64,000 nucleotides of DNA. It comes from Kurthia gibsonii. Lineage in GTDB: Bacteria; Bacillota; Bacilli; Bacillales_A; Planococcaceae. Positions 27,699 to 36,822 of this stretch are shown here, one piece after another. The notes below the pieces were generated by a model, which saw only the letters and a list, made by a program, of their open reading frames with translations, did no database searches and was not told the origin of the DNA. The stretch lies in contig NZ_BJOB01000005.1 of assembly GCF_006539985.1 (NCBI RefSeq), forward strand, positions 1-64,000. Direction: 5' to 3'. Each line of letters opens with the position of its first letter. The first letter of the stretch is position 1. Made by a program: the position numbers and the translations under genes.

Positions 27699-29072
27699 AT
27701 GGTAATAGTCGGGTCTTTAGATCGTGTTGCAATAGGAAAGTTAGATGCGAAATCGATTGCGAAGTCTAGAAACAATACAACAGATTTTTCATCTACACTA
27801 AATAAAGCGCAACAAGCGTCAAAAAACGAAACAAATAAAAGTACTTCTTCAAAAAGTGGTGTGACAACTGCACAAAAGCAAAAAAATGAGGTTCAAACAC
27901 CCGTAACAAATACAGAAAGTCAAAAAAATAAAGTAGAAGAAATAAAAGAAGATGTAGTAAATGAGCAGACCTCATCTCCACTAACACTTGAGTTTTTATT
28001 ACCCACTCAAAAAGTAGATGAACAAGTAACTAAAGCAGAAGAAGTTGATTTTTCATTTTTACTACAAGCAACGTCTGTTCAGCAAATTATTGAGATGATG
28101 GGTGGACAACCTTTAGTTGAAGGCGAACAATTAAATTTAGATCAAGTAGCAAAAGCTTTAGGGATGCAAACACAAGATTTACAATCTCTAATTGCTAAAC
28201 TAACAAATACAAATCAACAAACACAGCTATCAGGAACTAATGATCTGTGGACAGAATTAGGAAAAGTAGATCAAAAGGTAATGGCAGCTCTACAACAAAT
28301 TGCTGCTGCAATTAATGGGCATGGAGATGCAAAATTAACAAAAAAAGAAGCGCAACAAGCAGTTGCACTATTTAAATTAATTGATTTAGCAGCACCTAAA
28401 ACAGATTTGACTTTAAAACAAGAATCACAAGCAGCACAAATGAAGAATTGGTTATCAAATTTGGCAGGACAAATTTCTGAAAAGACGGCTGAAAAAGAAA
28501 CCATGTTACCTTTTGCGAAAGCAACCATTCGATTCTCAGCACCTAAAGCAGTAGAAGTACCTACAAATCAAGTTACAACTGCCGCAACGTTACAAAGCAC
28601 AAAACCTTCTGTTGTTACAATACAATTGCCAAGCAACGGAACTTCACAAGCACAATCTGCTAAATTCGTAGAAGAATTTCAGAATGTACTAAATCGTGCT
28701 CAATTTGCAAGTAATGCAGCTGGAACAAGATTATTAATTAAGTTGTATCCAGAACATCTAGGAACGATTCGAATTGAATTAGTTCAAAAAGATGGGATGT
28801 TATCTGCTAAACTTTTAGCTTCTAACACAGCAGGAAAACAAATGATTGATAGTACATTACACCAGTTAAAACAAGGTTTTGTAAATCAAAATATCCAATT
28901 GGATCGCCTAGATGTAGCGCAGGCACTTACAGAACCAAATAAGAGTGATCGTGGCAATCAATTCGGGCAACAGTCATCTCAATCACAGCAAACTGAACAG
29001 GATGAAATAAACGAAGGTAAACAAGACGAGTTGAAAAGTTTTGAGGAAATATTAGCAGAAATGGAGGAGTAG
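27699..29072 (+). CDS. fliK: Flagellar hook-length control protein FliK
   Basis: FliK measures the hook and switches export specificity through FlhB. The 457-aa protein has a variable, Q/T/K-rich export and ruler region (about 1-320) and the C-terminal Flg_hook domain (about 345-430, LLIKLYPEHLGTIRIELV), followed by a disordered Q/E tail. ATG 27699 follows AGGGAGGTGA. The in-frame TTG at 27681 is not needed. Confidence 0.93.
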   Translation: MVIVGSLDRVAIGKLDAKSIAKSRNNTTDFSSTLNKAQQASKNETNKSTSSKSGVTTAQKQKNEVQTPVTNTESQKNKVEEIKEDVVNEQTSSPLTLEFLLPTQKVDEQVTKAEEVDFSFLLQATSVQQIIEMMGGQPLVEGEQLNLDQVAKALGMQTQDLQSLIAKLTNTNQQTQLSGTNDLWTELGKVDQKVMAALQQIAAAINGHGDAKLTKKEAQQAVALFKLIDLAAPKTDLTLKQESQAAQMKNWLSNLAGQISEKTAEKETMLPFAKATIRFSAPKAVEVPTNQVTTAATLQSTKPSVVTIQLPSNGTSQAQSAKFVEEFQNVLNRAQFASNAAGTRLLIKLYPEHLGTIRIELVQKDGMLSAKLLASNTAGKQMIDSTLHQLKQGFVNQNIQLDRLDVAQALTEPNKSDRGNQFGQQSSQSQQTEQDEINEGKQDELKSFEEILAEMEE

Positions 29073-29075
29073 GAA

Positions 29076-29720
29076 ATGGCAGACATTAAGGGAATTACAG
29101 CGGACTATTATCTACCTACAACGGAAAAAAGAACAGGTAATAGTAATCTAGGTAAAGATGACTTTTTAAAAATTCTTATTACACAACTACAAAACCAAGA
29201 CCCTACAAGTCCGATGGATGATAAAGAATTCATTGCGCAAATGGCTCAGTTTTCTTCATTAGAACAAATGAGTAATATTGCGACGAGTATGAATAATTTG
29301 ACTGCTATAACGCAGCAATCGCAATTAATTCAATTCAATTCATTCGTTGGTAAAACTGTGACATGGCATAAAGCCTCAAAAGAGTTAGATGAAGCAGGTA
29401 AGCCAATTGTGAATACAGGAACTGAGAAGGTAGTCAAGGTTCAATATGATGGCGCAGAAGCAAAGTTTGTTTTAGAAAGTGGTAAAGTAATTAGCGCTTC
29501 AAATATCTCAGAGGTAACAGAAGCAGCAAATGCTGGTGGCTCTAATTCATTGATTGATGCGAGTATGTTAATTGGTAAGAAAGTAAGCTTTTTAGATGAT
29601 GAGGGGAAAACAACAACAGATACAGTAACCTCTGTATCAAAAAAAGATGGCAAAATTCAATATGTTTTATCGAATGGTCAAATAATTACAGCAGACCAAA
29701 TGACAGCTATTTCAGCTTAA
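29076..29720 (+). CDS. flgD: Flagellar hook capping protein FlgD
   Basis: FlgD caps the growing hook and guides FlgE assembly. The 214-aa protein begins with the conserved LGKDDFLKILITQLQNQDPTSPMDDKEFIAQMAQFSSLEQM and continues with a Tudor/FNIII-like C-terminal part carrying two related segments (GKTVTW..., GKKVSFLDDEG...). It starts 3 nt after fliK, with GGAGGAGTAGG as the ribosome site. Confidence 0.96.
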   Translation: MADIKGITADYYLPTTEKRTGNSNLGKDDFLKILITQLQNQDPTSPMDDKEFIAQMAQFSSLEQMSNIATSMNNLTAITQQSQLIQFNSFVGKTVTWHKASKELDEAGKPIVNTGTEKVVKVQYDGAEAKFVLESGKVISASNISEVTEAANAGGSNSLIDASMLIGKKVSFLDDEGKTTTDTVTSVSKKDGKIQYVLSNGQIITADQMTAISA

Positions 29721-29732
29721 TCGAGGAAGATT

Positions 29733-30101
29733 TTGAATCCTATTAGAATTGTCCAACCACCCATCATATATAATAATAAGCTTACACAACAAAAAAATAA
29801 TGAAACAGCAAATACGCAGTTTCAAAATTTACTAAATGAAGCACAACAAAAACTCAAAATTAGTAAACATGCATCACAGCGAATTACACAACGTAATATT
29901 AACATCAGTGATGTGGAGTGGAATAAGATTGAAGAAAAGATGCAAGTTGCTAAAAGTAAAGGTTTAAATGAATCCTTATTTTTAACACAAAATGCAGCTT
30001 TAATTATAAATGTAAAAAATGCGATTGTTGTAACTGCATTGAATCGAACAGAAGCCAGTAATCAAATATTTACGAATATTGACAGTGCTATTTTAATTTA
30101 A
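29733..30101 (+). CDS. Flagellar operon protein (TIGR02530 type)
   Basis: A 122-aa protein of the family annotated as flagellar operon protein, found between flgD and flgE in many Firmicutes. The signature is SKHASQRITQRNINISDVEW and, near the C-terminus, AIVVTALNRTEASNQIFTNID. The molecular function is unknown to me. It starts with TTG at 29733, 12 nt after flgD, with a CGAGGAAG site. Confidence 0.85.
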   Translation: MNPIRIVQPPIIYNNKLTQQKNNETANTQFQNLLNEAQQKLKISKHASQRITQRNINISDVEWNKIEEKMQVAKSKGLNESLFLTQNAALIINVKNAIVVTALNRTEASNQIFTNIDSAILI

Positions 30102-30132
30102 ATCTGGCGGGACCTTGTAAAAGGGCGCCTTC

Positions 30133-30160
30133 TGTACTATCGACTGACTGAGATAGTACA
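30133..30160 (+). promoter_or_regulatory. Hairpin before flgE
   Basis: A perfect 9-bp inverted repeat TGTACTATC/GATAGTACA with a 10-nt loop (GACTGACTGA) in the 87-nt gap before flgE. There is no T run, so it is more likely an mRNA-stabilising or regulatory hairpin for the highly expressed hook gene than a terminator. Confidence 0.5.
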
Positions 30161-30188
30161 CTTGAAAATCGAAGGGAGAAAATCAATT

Positions 30189-30980
30189 ATGTTACGTTCT
30201 ATGTATTCAGGTATCAGTGGTTTAAAGAATTTCCAAACTAAGTTAGATGTCATCGGGAACAATATCGCAAATGTTAACACATATGGCTTTAAAAAAGGTC
30301 GTGTTATTTTCAAAGACTTAATTTCACAAACTGTTGCAGGTGCCAGTGCCCCAACAGATAATCTAGGGGGGACGAATGCAAAACAAATCGGTTTAGGATC
30401 GAGTTTGGCTGCAATCGATACAATCCATGATAAAGGTTCAACACAAAGTACAGGACGTACGCTAGACGTCGTAATTAACGGTGATGGCTATCTATCATTT
30501 ACAGATGGAGATAATACGTTTTATACACGTGCAGGTAACTTATATTTAGACCGCGAAGGAACACTTATCGCACCAGACGGTAAAAAATTAGTTTCTGCAG
30601 ACGGGAACCAAATTCAAATTCCTGCTGATGCTACGAATTTGACAATTGGTCAAGATGGTACAGTTTCTTATACGCAAGCAGGAGCAATTGTAGCCGCTGG
30701 TCAAATTGGTATCACACGCTTCCCTAACCCAGAAGGTTTAACAAAAGTGGGCGGTAACTACTACCAAGTGTCGAATAACTCAGGTGATCCATCAGATACA
30801 AAAACACCTGGAGCAGATGGTAATGGTACAATTGAATCTGGTTTCGTTGAGATGTCAAACGTTGACTTATCAGAAGAATTTACAGAAATGATTGTTGCGC
30901 AACGTGGTTTCCAAGCAAACTCTCGTATCATCACAACATCAGATGAGATCTTACAAGAGTTAGTTAACTTAAAACGTTAA
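30189..30980 (+). CDS. flgE: Flagellar hook protein FlgE (formerly FlgG in Bacillus)
   Basis: The hook subunit of Bacillales, 263 aa, short like B. subtilis FlgE (originally named FlgG). N-terminal MLRSMYSGISGLKNFQTKL with NNIANVNTYGFKKGR, and the C-terminal rod/hook motif SNVDLSEEFTEMIVAQRGFQANSRIITTSD-like sequence are present. ATG 30189 follows AAGGGAGA; the frame is open upstream to 30162 without a ribosome site. An orthologous FlgG rod protein cannot be excluded by sequence alone, but context favours the hook. Confidence 0.9.
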   Translation: MLRSMYSGISGLKNFQTKLDVIGNNIANVNTYGFKKGRVIFKDLISQTVAGASAPTDNLGGTNAKQIGLGSSLAAIDTIHDKGSTQSTGRTLDVVINGDGYLSFTDGDNTFYTRAGNLYLDREGTLIAPDGKKLVSADGNQIQIPADATNLTIGQDGTVSYTQAGAIVAAGQIGITRFPNPEGLTKVGGNYYQVSNNSGDPSDTKTPGADGNGTIESGFVEMSNVDLSEEFTEMIVAQRGFQANSRIITTSDEILQELVNLKR

Positions 30981-31002
30981 TTTTTGATATTGTTTAATTA
31001 AA

Positions 31003-31049
31003 AAGGAGGGGGGCTGGGCTGGCTCTATCCAGACTAGCCCTATATTCCT
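31003..31049 (+). promoter_or_regulatory. Shine-Dalgarno separated from the swrD start by a hairpin
   Basis: AAGGAGG (31003-31009) lies 40 nt from the swrD ATG, and no ribosome site exists in the last 10 nt. Between them 31011-31040 folds as GGGCT..CTGG with CCAG..AGCCC (6-nt loop and a 3x3 internal loop). Folding would leave 10 unpaired nt between the Shine-Dalgarno and the AUG, a normal spacing. Confidence 0.6.
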
Positions 31050-31277
31050 ATGATTCATGTAACAAGATTAAATGGAAAAACATTCACTTTAAACGCATTA
31101 TACATAGAATCGGTCGAGGAGTTTCCTGATACAACCATCACGTTAACGACCGGACGAAAATATGTTGTGTTGGAAAAAGCGATGGAAGTAGAAAAACAAA
31201 TAGTCGCATTTTATAGACAAGTACAACTCCTATCAAACCCGCATTTAAGAGGTGAAAATGAAGATGAAGAAGAATAA
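31050..31277 (+). CDS. swrD: Swarming motility protein SwrD (FlbD/YlzI family)
   Basis: A 75-aa FlbD-family protein; in B. subtilis SwrD raises flagellar power and is needed for swarming. MIHVTRLNGKTFTLNALYIESVEEFPDTTITL is the family signature, which fixes the ATG at 31050 although it lacks a local ribosome site. The last 20 nt overlap fliL, whose ribosome site lies within swrD. Confidence 0.95.
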   Translation: MIHVTRLNGKTFTLNALYIESVEEFPDTTITLTTGRKYVVLEKAMEVEKQIVAFYRQVQLLSNPHLRGENEDEEE

Positions 31278-31695
31278 ATTATTAACCATTATGCTTATAA
31301 TTTTAGTATCTATTACATTGATTGGTGTGGTTGCGCTTGTTGTAGTAACACAGCTTTCAAAAGATGGTGGTGCTAATGCTGAACCAACTATCGACGAAAT
31401 AATTGAACAATCTGTAGATGTACCAGAGATTAGTACAAATCTAAATGACCGTCGTTATGTGAAATTATCTTTAAAAATTCAAACAGATAGTAAAGAAGCA
31501 GCTGAAGAATTAACAAAACGAGATTTTCAAATTAAAGATATTCTTGTAGAAGTTCTTTCAGATATGAGTAGTGAAGATTTACAAGGTACAAAAGGTAAGG
31601 AATTATTAACGAATGCATTAAAAGCTAAGTTTAATGGCTTAATGCAAAACGGGGAAGTACAAAAAGTATATATCACCTCATTTGCAGTATCGTAA
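31258..31695 (+). CDS. fliL: Flagellar basal body-associated protein FliL
   Basis: A 145-aa membrane protein near the stators. It has one N-terminal helix (about 9-31, LLTIMLIILVSITLIGVVALVVV) and the FliL domain with RYVKLSLKIQTDSKEAAEEL. The site AAGAGGTGA (31247-31255) supports ATG 31258; ATG 31264 or GTG 31252 are possible alternatives. It overlaps the 3' end of swrD. Confidence 0.93.
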   Translation: MKMKKNKLLTIMLIILVSITLIGVVALVVVTQLSKDGGANAEPTIDEIIEQSVDVPEISTNLNDRRYVKLSLKIQTDSKEAAEELTKRDFQIKDILVEVLSDMSSEDLQGTKGKELLTNALKAKFNGLMQNGEVQKVYITSFAVS

Positions 31696-31728
31696 TCGAT
31701 GAATTAAACAGGAAGAGGAGGTGAGCAG

Positions 31729-32727
31729 ATGGCTGGAGATGTTTTATCACAATCCGAGATTGATGCGCTCTTATCCGCATTGTCGACAGGAGAAATGTCA
31801 GCAGATGATATTAAAAAAGAAGAAGAAACAAAAAAAGTAAAAGTATATGATTTTAAAAGAGCTTTACGTTTTTCAAAAGATCAAATTCGTAGTTTGACTC
31901 GTATTCATGAAAATTTTGCTCGCTTATTAACTACATTCTTCTCTGCTCAACTTAGAACATATGTACAAATTACAGTAGCATCTGTCGATCAAATACCTTT
32001 TGAAGAATTTATTCGTTCTATTCCAAATATGACATTAATTAATGTCTTCGAAGTACCGCCTTTAGATGGAAATGTCTTGATGGAGATTAATCCTAATATT
32101 GCCTACTCTATGTTGGATCGTTTAATGGGGGGAGAGGGGTCAAGTCATAGTAATGTTGATAATTTAACAGAAATTGAAACGAAAATTATGACGAATCTTT
32201 TTGAGCGCTCTTTTGATAATTTGAGAGAAGCATGGGTAAATATAGCGGATATTGATCCAATCATGACGGAATTAGAAGTTAACCCACAGTTTTTACAAAT
32301 GATTTCACCAAATGAAACAGTGGTTGTCATTTCTTTCAACTCTATTATTGGTGAGACGAGTGGTATGATTAATATTTGTATTCCTCATGTTGTATTAGAA
32401 CCTATTGTACCGAATTTATCTGTACGCTATTGGATGCAAGCTAATACGAAAGAGGTATCGCCAGAACAAAAAGCAATTATCGAAAATAATGTAAATAAAT
32501 CTGTACTGCCATTAGTTGCTGAATTAGGTACTGCACAAATAAGTATCGAGGATTTCTTATTATTAAGAGAATCGGATGTTTTACAGTTAGATAAATTAAT
32601 TACAGATCCACTTTATTTAAAAGTAGATGAAGTACCTAAATTTATTGTGCAACCTGGTAAAGTGAAAAAGAGAATGGCTGTTCAAATTTTAGAGTCTCTG
32701 GAAGGAGGAGATGGTGATGATGAGTGA
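31729..32727 (+). CDS. fliM: Flagellar motor switch protein FliM
   Basis: The C-ring protein that binds phospho-CheY and sets rotation direction. The 332-aa protein starts with the CheY-binding [13 protein letters not shown], then the CheC-like middle domain (with SMLDRLMGG) and a C-terminal SpoA/FliN-type domain (about 250-325). AGGAGGTGAG precedes the ATG. It overlaps fliY by about 11 nt. Confidence 0.97.
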   Translation: MAGDVLSQSEIDALLSALSTGEMSADDIKKEEETKKVKVYDFKRALRFSKDQIRSLTRIHENFARLLTTFFSAQLRTYVQITVASVDQIPFEEFIRSIPNMTLINVFEVPPLDGNVLMEINPNIAYSMLDRLMGGEGSSHSNVDNLTEIETKIMTNLFERSFDNLREAWVNIADIDPIMTELEVNPQFLQMISPNETVVVISFNSIIGETSGMINICIPHVVLEPIVPNLSVRYWMQANTKEVSPEQKAIIENNVNKSVLPLVAELGTAQISIEDFLLLRESDVLQLDKLITDPLYLKVDEVPKFIVQPGKVKKRMAVQILESLEGGDGDDE

Positions 32728-34015
32728 TGAGATGTTATCACAAGAAGAAATTGAGGCACTATTACGTGGTGAATCATTAGATAAAAAATCAGATGAGGAT
32801 GTTGAAGATCCTTTAAACAGTGACTCAGAAGAGTATAAAATAGAAGACTATTTAGATGATATGTCACGCGATGCGCTAGGTGAAATAGGAAATATTTCAT
32901 TTGGTAGTTCGGCTACAGCATTATCGTCACTTCTTGGTCAAAAGGTTGATATTACAACACCTTCACTTAGTATGATTAATCGTAATAAATTAGAAGAAGA
33001 ATTTCCACATCCGTATGTGGCTGTACAAGTCGAGTATACAACAGGATTAATGGGAATGAATTTATTAGTTATTAAACAATCAGACGCTTCGATTATCGCA
33101 GATTTAATGCTTGGAGGAGATGGATTAAATCCTGCAGAAGAATTGAATGAGATTCACTTAAGTGCTGTACAAGAAGCGATGAATCAGATGATGGGGTCGG
33201 CAGCGACGTCAATGTCTACAATCTTCAATAAAAAAGTGGATATTTCACCACCTTCAATTGATTTGATGAATTTTTCAAATAATGAAGGCACTGAAAATAT
33301 TCCAGATGATGACTTATTAGTAAAAGTTTCGTTTAGATTAAAGATCGGTACACTAATTGATTCAAATATAATGCAATTATTACCTTTAAATTTTAGTCAA
33401 AACTTAGTAAAATCATTGATGAACCCTGATGCGGAAGAACCAGTTGAATCTGTTGAAGAACAACCGACTCCAGAGCCAGAGCAACAAATAAGCCCACAAG
33501 CTTCAGCAAATGGACAAACTACTTCACAAGAGCAACAGGTACAACAACCGATGTATCAACAACCTGATCCAATGCAACAAGCACAACAACCAATGTATCA
33601 GCAGCCAATGCAGCAGCAACAGCAACAACCGATGTATCAGCAACCGATGCAACAGCAACCAATGTATCAACAACAACCTGTACAACAGCCACAAATGAAT
33701 GTACAGCAAGCGCAGTTTGTTGATTTTGAACAGGCTAATTTAAAACAAACTGAAGCGCGTAACTTAAATATGTTGATGGATATTCCATTACAGATAACAG
33801 TGGAATTAGGTCGTACGAAGCGTTCAGTAAAAGAAATTCTTGAATTAGTAAGTGGTTCAATTATTGAATTGGATAAATTAGCAGGTGAACCTGTAGATGT
33901 GTTGGTAAATAGTCGTCTAATTGCAAAAGGAGAAGTAGTTGTAATTGATGAAAACTTTGGGGTTCGAATTACGGATATCTTGAGTAAAGAAGACCGTTTA
34001 AATAATTTAAGATAG
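32717..34015 (+). CDS. fliY: Flagellar motor switch phosphatase FliY
   Basis: FliY is a C-ring component and CheY-P phosphatase. From ATG 32717 (432 aa) it has the CheY-P-binding [13 protein letters not shown], a CheC-like domain with two phosphatase sites ([13 protein letters not shown] and [13 protein letters not shown], both with E and N intact), a long Q/P/M-rich linker with PMYQQ repeats (about 275-330) and a C-terminal FliN domain. Several nearby ATGs (32711, 32717, 32720) leave the exact start open; 32717 has the best spacing to GGAGG (32704-32708). Confidence 0.95.
   Translation: MMSDEMLSQEEIEALLRGESLDKKSDEDVEDPLNSDSEEYKIEDYLDDMSRDALGEIGNISFGSSATALSSLLGQKVDITTPSLSMINRNKLEEEFPHPYVAVQVEYTTGLMGMNLLVIKQSDASIIADLMLGGDGLNPAEELNEIHLSAVQEAMNQMMGSAATSMSTIFNKKVDISPPSIDLMNFSNNEGTENIPDDDLLVKVSFRLKIGTLIDSNIMQLLPLNFSQNLVKSLMNPDAEEPVESVEEQPTPEPEQQISPQASANGQTTSQEQQVQQPMYQQPDPMQQAQQPMYQQPMQQQQQQPMYQQPMQQQPMYQQQPVQQPQMNVQQAQFVDFEQANLKQTEARNLNMLMDIPLQITVELGRTKRSVKEILELVSGSIIELDKLAGEPVDVLVNSRLIAKGEVVVIDENFGVRITDILSKEDRLNNLR
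33540..33690 (+). repeat. PMYQQ codon repeat in the FliY linker
   Basis: Four PMYQQ units separated by MQQ/PMQQQ runs are encoded here, with repeated CAACCAATGTATCAGCA-like DNA. It forms a flexible glutamine-rich linker between the phosphatase and FliN domains. Such repeats can vary in copy number between strains. Confidence 0.75.
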
Positions 34016-34037
34016 ATTTTATTGGAGGAATATACAG

Positions 34038-34400
34038 ATGGCAAAAAAAATATTAATTGTAGATGACGCAGCATTTATGCGTATGATGATCAAAGATATA
34101 CTAACAAAAAATGGTTTTGAAATTGTAGGAGAAGCAGCCGATGGTGCACAAGCAGTTGAAAAATATGCAGAATTAAAACCAGATTTAGTTACAATGGATA
34201 TTACAATGCCAGAAATGGACGGAATTGCAGCCTTAAAAGCAATTAAAGAAACAGACCCAGGTGCTACAATTATTATGTGTTCAGCTATGGGACAACAAGC
34301 GATGGTAATTGATGCAATTCAAGCGGGTGCGAAAGACTTTATCGTAAAACCATTCCAAGCAGATCGCGTAATTGAAGCAATTCAAAAAGCGTTAGGTTAA
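34038..34400 (+). CDS. cheY: Chemotaxis response regulator CheY
   Basis: A single receiver domain (120 aa) that, once phosphorylated by CheA, binds FliM/FliY to change rotation. Acid pocket D9-D10 (LIVDDAAF), phospho-acceptor D54 (TMDITMPEMDG), the switch Ser in MCSAMG and the conserved Lys in FIVKPFQ are all present. GGAGG is at 34023-34028. Confidence 0.97.
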   Translation: MAKKILIVDDAAFMRMMIKDILTKNGFEIVGEAADGAQAVEKYAELKPDLVTMDITMPEMDGIAALKAIKETDPGATIIMCSAMGQQAMVIDAIQAGAKDFIVKPFQADRVIEAIQKALG

Positions 34401-34405
34401 ATTCA

Positions 34406-35092
34406 ATGTTCAAGCAATCATTCAAAAAATGCTATTTATTGGCTTTAATCGTAATGATTTCTGTATTCTCTTTTTCAGCATGGAGCACACCTGTTGCTTA
34501 TGCTGAAAAAGATGGTATGGTAAGCGATAATTTCGAGCAAAATAACAAAGAAGAGCAAAATAAAGCTGAAGTAAATAAGGCGGACTCATCTGAAGATTCG
34601 ACAATTAGCTCTGGGATGACTGCATGGGAATACTTGAAAATTTTGTTAGCCTTAGCTTTTGTTGTAGGGCTTTTATTCTTTGTGCTTAAATTAGTCAACC
34701 GTAATAATAAAAAGTATCAATCGAACCAAATGTTACAAAATTTAGGTGGAGTATCTTTAGGCCAACAAAAATCAGTGCAATTACTCAAAGTGGGGAATTC
34801 ACTATTTTTAGTGGGTGTTGGTGAAGATGTTCAAATGATTAAAGAGATTACAGATCCAACAGAGCAAGAGACTTTAATAAAAATGTATGAAGAGAAGCAT
34901 AATCTATCGGTACAAACACCTTATATCGCTGAAATGTTTCAAACAGTCAAAGATAAATTTTCAAAGCAGCCTGTAGAACCAGCTACAAGCGATTTTAAAG
35001 AAGCATTAGATGAAAAACTTAACAAAATAAAAAAGAATCGTCAGCAACAATTAGATGATTGGAGTCAAAAGGAGAAGAAAGACGATGAGTGA
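34406..35092 (+). CDS. fliO: Flagellar biosynthetic protein FliO/FliZ
   Basis: FliO (FliZ in Bacillus) helps assemble the FliP export gate. The 228-aa protein has a signal peptide (about 1-33, ending ...WSTPVAYAEK), an acidic extracytoplasmic segment, one membrane helix (about 71-95) and a cytoplasmic domain with QMLQNLGGVSLGQQKSVQLLKVG. The ribosome site is weak (TTAGG), so translation may depend on cheY. It overlaps fliP by 8 nt. Confidence 0.93.
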   Translation: MFKQSFKKCYLLALIVMISVFSFSAWSTPVAYAEKDGMVSDNFEQNNKEEQNKAEVNKADSSEDSTISSGMTAWEYLKILLALAFVVGLLFFVLKLVNRNNKKYQSNQMLQNLGGVSLGQQKSVQLLKVGNSLFLVGVGEDVQMIKEITDPTEQETLIKMYEEKHNLSVQTPYIAEMFQTVKDKFSKQPVEPATSDFKEALDEKLNKIKKNRQQQLDDWSQKEKKDDE

Positions 35093-35750
35093 TTTACTTC
35101 AAGCTTTTTCTGATGGTAGTGGCTCAACCGTCTCAACTTCTGTGAAATTAATGCTGTTGTTAACTGTTCTATCATTGGCACCGAGTATTTTAATTTTAAT
35201 GACATCGTTTACGCGAGTTGTTATCGTACTATCCTTTGTTCGAACATCTTTAGCAACACAACAAATGCCACCGAACCAAGTCATTGTCGGTTTAGCCTTG
35301 TTTTTGACATTTTTTATAATGGCTCCTACATTCCAAGAAGTGAATAAAGAAGCACTACAGCCGTTATTTAAAGAAGAAATTACATTAGATGAAGCATATG
35401 ATAAAGCAAGTGTTCCATTCAAAGAATTTATGAGTAAACATACGCGTCAAAGTGATTTAGATTTATTTTTAAGTTACGCAGGTGAAGAACAGCCTAAATC
35501 TGTACAAGAGGTCTCTTTAACGACGCTTGTTCCAGCTTATACACTCAGTGAATTAAAAACAGCATTCCAAATGGGATTCATGATTTTTATTCCATTTTTA
35601 GTTATTGATATGATTGTCGCAAGTGTTTTAATGTCGATGGGTATGATGATGTTACCACCGGTTATGATTTCATTACCATTTAAAATTTTATTATTTGTAC
35701 TTGTAGACGGATGGTATCTCGTAATGAAGTCTCTATTACAAAGCTTTTAA
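35085..35750 (+). CDS. fliP: Flagellar biosynthetic protein FliP
   Basis: A core protein of the export gate (FliP5Q4R1). The 221-aa product starts MSDLLQAFSDGS and has about four membrane helices, with LTSFTRVVIVLSFVR-type signature (MTSFTRVVIVLSFVRTSL) and PFLVIDMIVASVLMSMGMM. ATG 35085 follows AAGGAGA; an earlier in-frame start at 35055 lies deep in fliO. Unlike many FliP proteins, no long cleaved signal peptide is obvious. Confidence 0.96.
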   Translation: MSDLLQAFSDGSGSTVSTSVKLMLLLTVLSLAPSILILMTSFTRVVIVLSFVRTSLATQQMPPNQVIVGLALFLTFFIMAPTFQEVNKEALQPLFKEEITLDEAYDKASVPFKEFMSKHTRQSDLDLFLSYAGEEQPKSVQEVSLTTLVPAYTLSELKTAFQMGFMIFIPFLVIDMIVASVLMSMGMMMLPPVMISLPFKILLFVLVDGWYLVMKSLLQSF

Positions 35751-35768
35751 AGAAAGGGGAAGGAATAT

Positions 35769-36038
35769 ATGTCACAAGAGTTTGTTATATCAGCAGCTGA
35801 AAAAGCAATCACAGTTATTTTAATGGTTTCCGGCCCCTTACTATTAGTTGCTTTGATTACGGGATTACTGGTTAGTATCTTCCAAGCTACAACACAAATT
35901 CAAGAGCAAACACTTGCTTTTGTACCTAAAATTGTTGCTGTATTAGTTGCCTTAGTTTTCTTTGGTCCTTGGATGTTAACGCATATGTTATCTTATACAC
36001 GTGATATTTTTGCAAATTTAACGCGGTTTATAGGGTGA
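35769..36038 (+). CDS. fliQ: Flagellar biosynthetic protein FliQ
   Basis: An 89-aa export-gate protein with two membrane helices (about 16-40 and 52-72) and the signature LVALITGLLVSIFQATTQIQEQTL. It begins 18 nt after fliP and ends 4 nt before fliR. Confidence 0.97.
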   Translation: MSQEFVISAAEKAITVILMVSGPLLLVALITGLLVSIFQATTQIQEQTLAFVPKIVAVLVALVFFGPWMLTHMLSYTRDIFANLTRFIG

Positions 36039-36042
36039 GTAT

Positions 36043-36819
36043 ATGACAGAGATTATACCTAAGCTTCCGGTATTCTTTTTAGTTCTAATTCGTTTAAGTG
36101 CCTTTTTTGTGACAGTACCTTTCTTCTCATATAAAACAATACCTGTAAAAGATCGCATCTTTTTAGCTGTAGTTCTTGCTTGGATTATGAGTTATACGAT
36201 GGAAGAAACGGTTATTAAAATTGATGATGCTTACGCGATGCTTGTTTTAAAAGAAGCGGTAGTAGGACTTTCACTTGGTTTACTTGCATATATTATTATA
36301 TCGGCTGTGCAAATTGCGGGTAGTTTTATCGATTTTCAGATTGGCTTTGCAATTGCTAATATTATTGATCCAATGACAGGGACACAAAGTCCGTTAATCG
36401 GTCAGTTTTTCCAAACAATTGTACTTTTATTATTAATTACAACAAATGCACATTATATGTTGCTAGATGGAATATACTATAGTTATGAATATATTCCATT
36501 ACAAAGTGTATGGCCGAACTTTGGTGATCCAGCAGCAAGTACATTTATTATGAAGACATTTACAGCCGTATTTGCAATTGCTTTTCAAATGGCAATTCCA
36601 GTTGTTGCAACGGTATTTTTAGTCGATTTAGCTTTAGGGATTACAGCAAAAACCGTACCACAATTAAACATTTTCGTTGTAGGTTTTCCGATAAAAATTG
36701 GTGTTAGCTTTATCATTATGATTGTTACAATGGGCGTTATGGTAGCAGTTATGCAAAAGCTATTCCGCGTGATGTTTGAAGCAATGCGAGATTTTATGGT
36801 GATATTAGGTGGTGGATAG
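36043..36819 (+). CDS. fliR: Flagellar biosynthetic protein FliR
   Basis: The third export-gate protein, 258 aa with about six hydrophobic segments. FliR-type motifs include RLSAFFVTVPFFSYKTIPV and IDFQIGFAIANIIDPMTGTQSPLIGQF. It lies 3 nt before flhB; the two are fused in some clostridia but separate here. Confidence 0.97.
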   Translation: MTEIIPKLPVFFLVLIRLSAFFVTVPFFSYKTIPVKDRIFLAVVLAWIMSYTMEETVIKIDDAYAMLVLKEAVVGLSLGLLAYIIISAVQIAGSFIDFQIGFAIANIIDPMTGTQSPLIGQFFQTIVLLLLITTNAHYMLLDGIYYSYEYIPLQSVWPNFGDPAASTFIMKTFTAVFAIAFQMAIPVVATVFLVDLALGITAKTVPQLNIFVVGFPIKIGVSFIIMIVTMGVMVAVMQKLFRVMFEAMRDFMVILGGG

Positions 36820-36822
36820 TCA

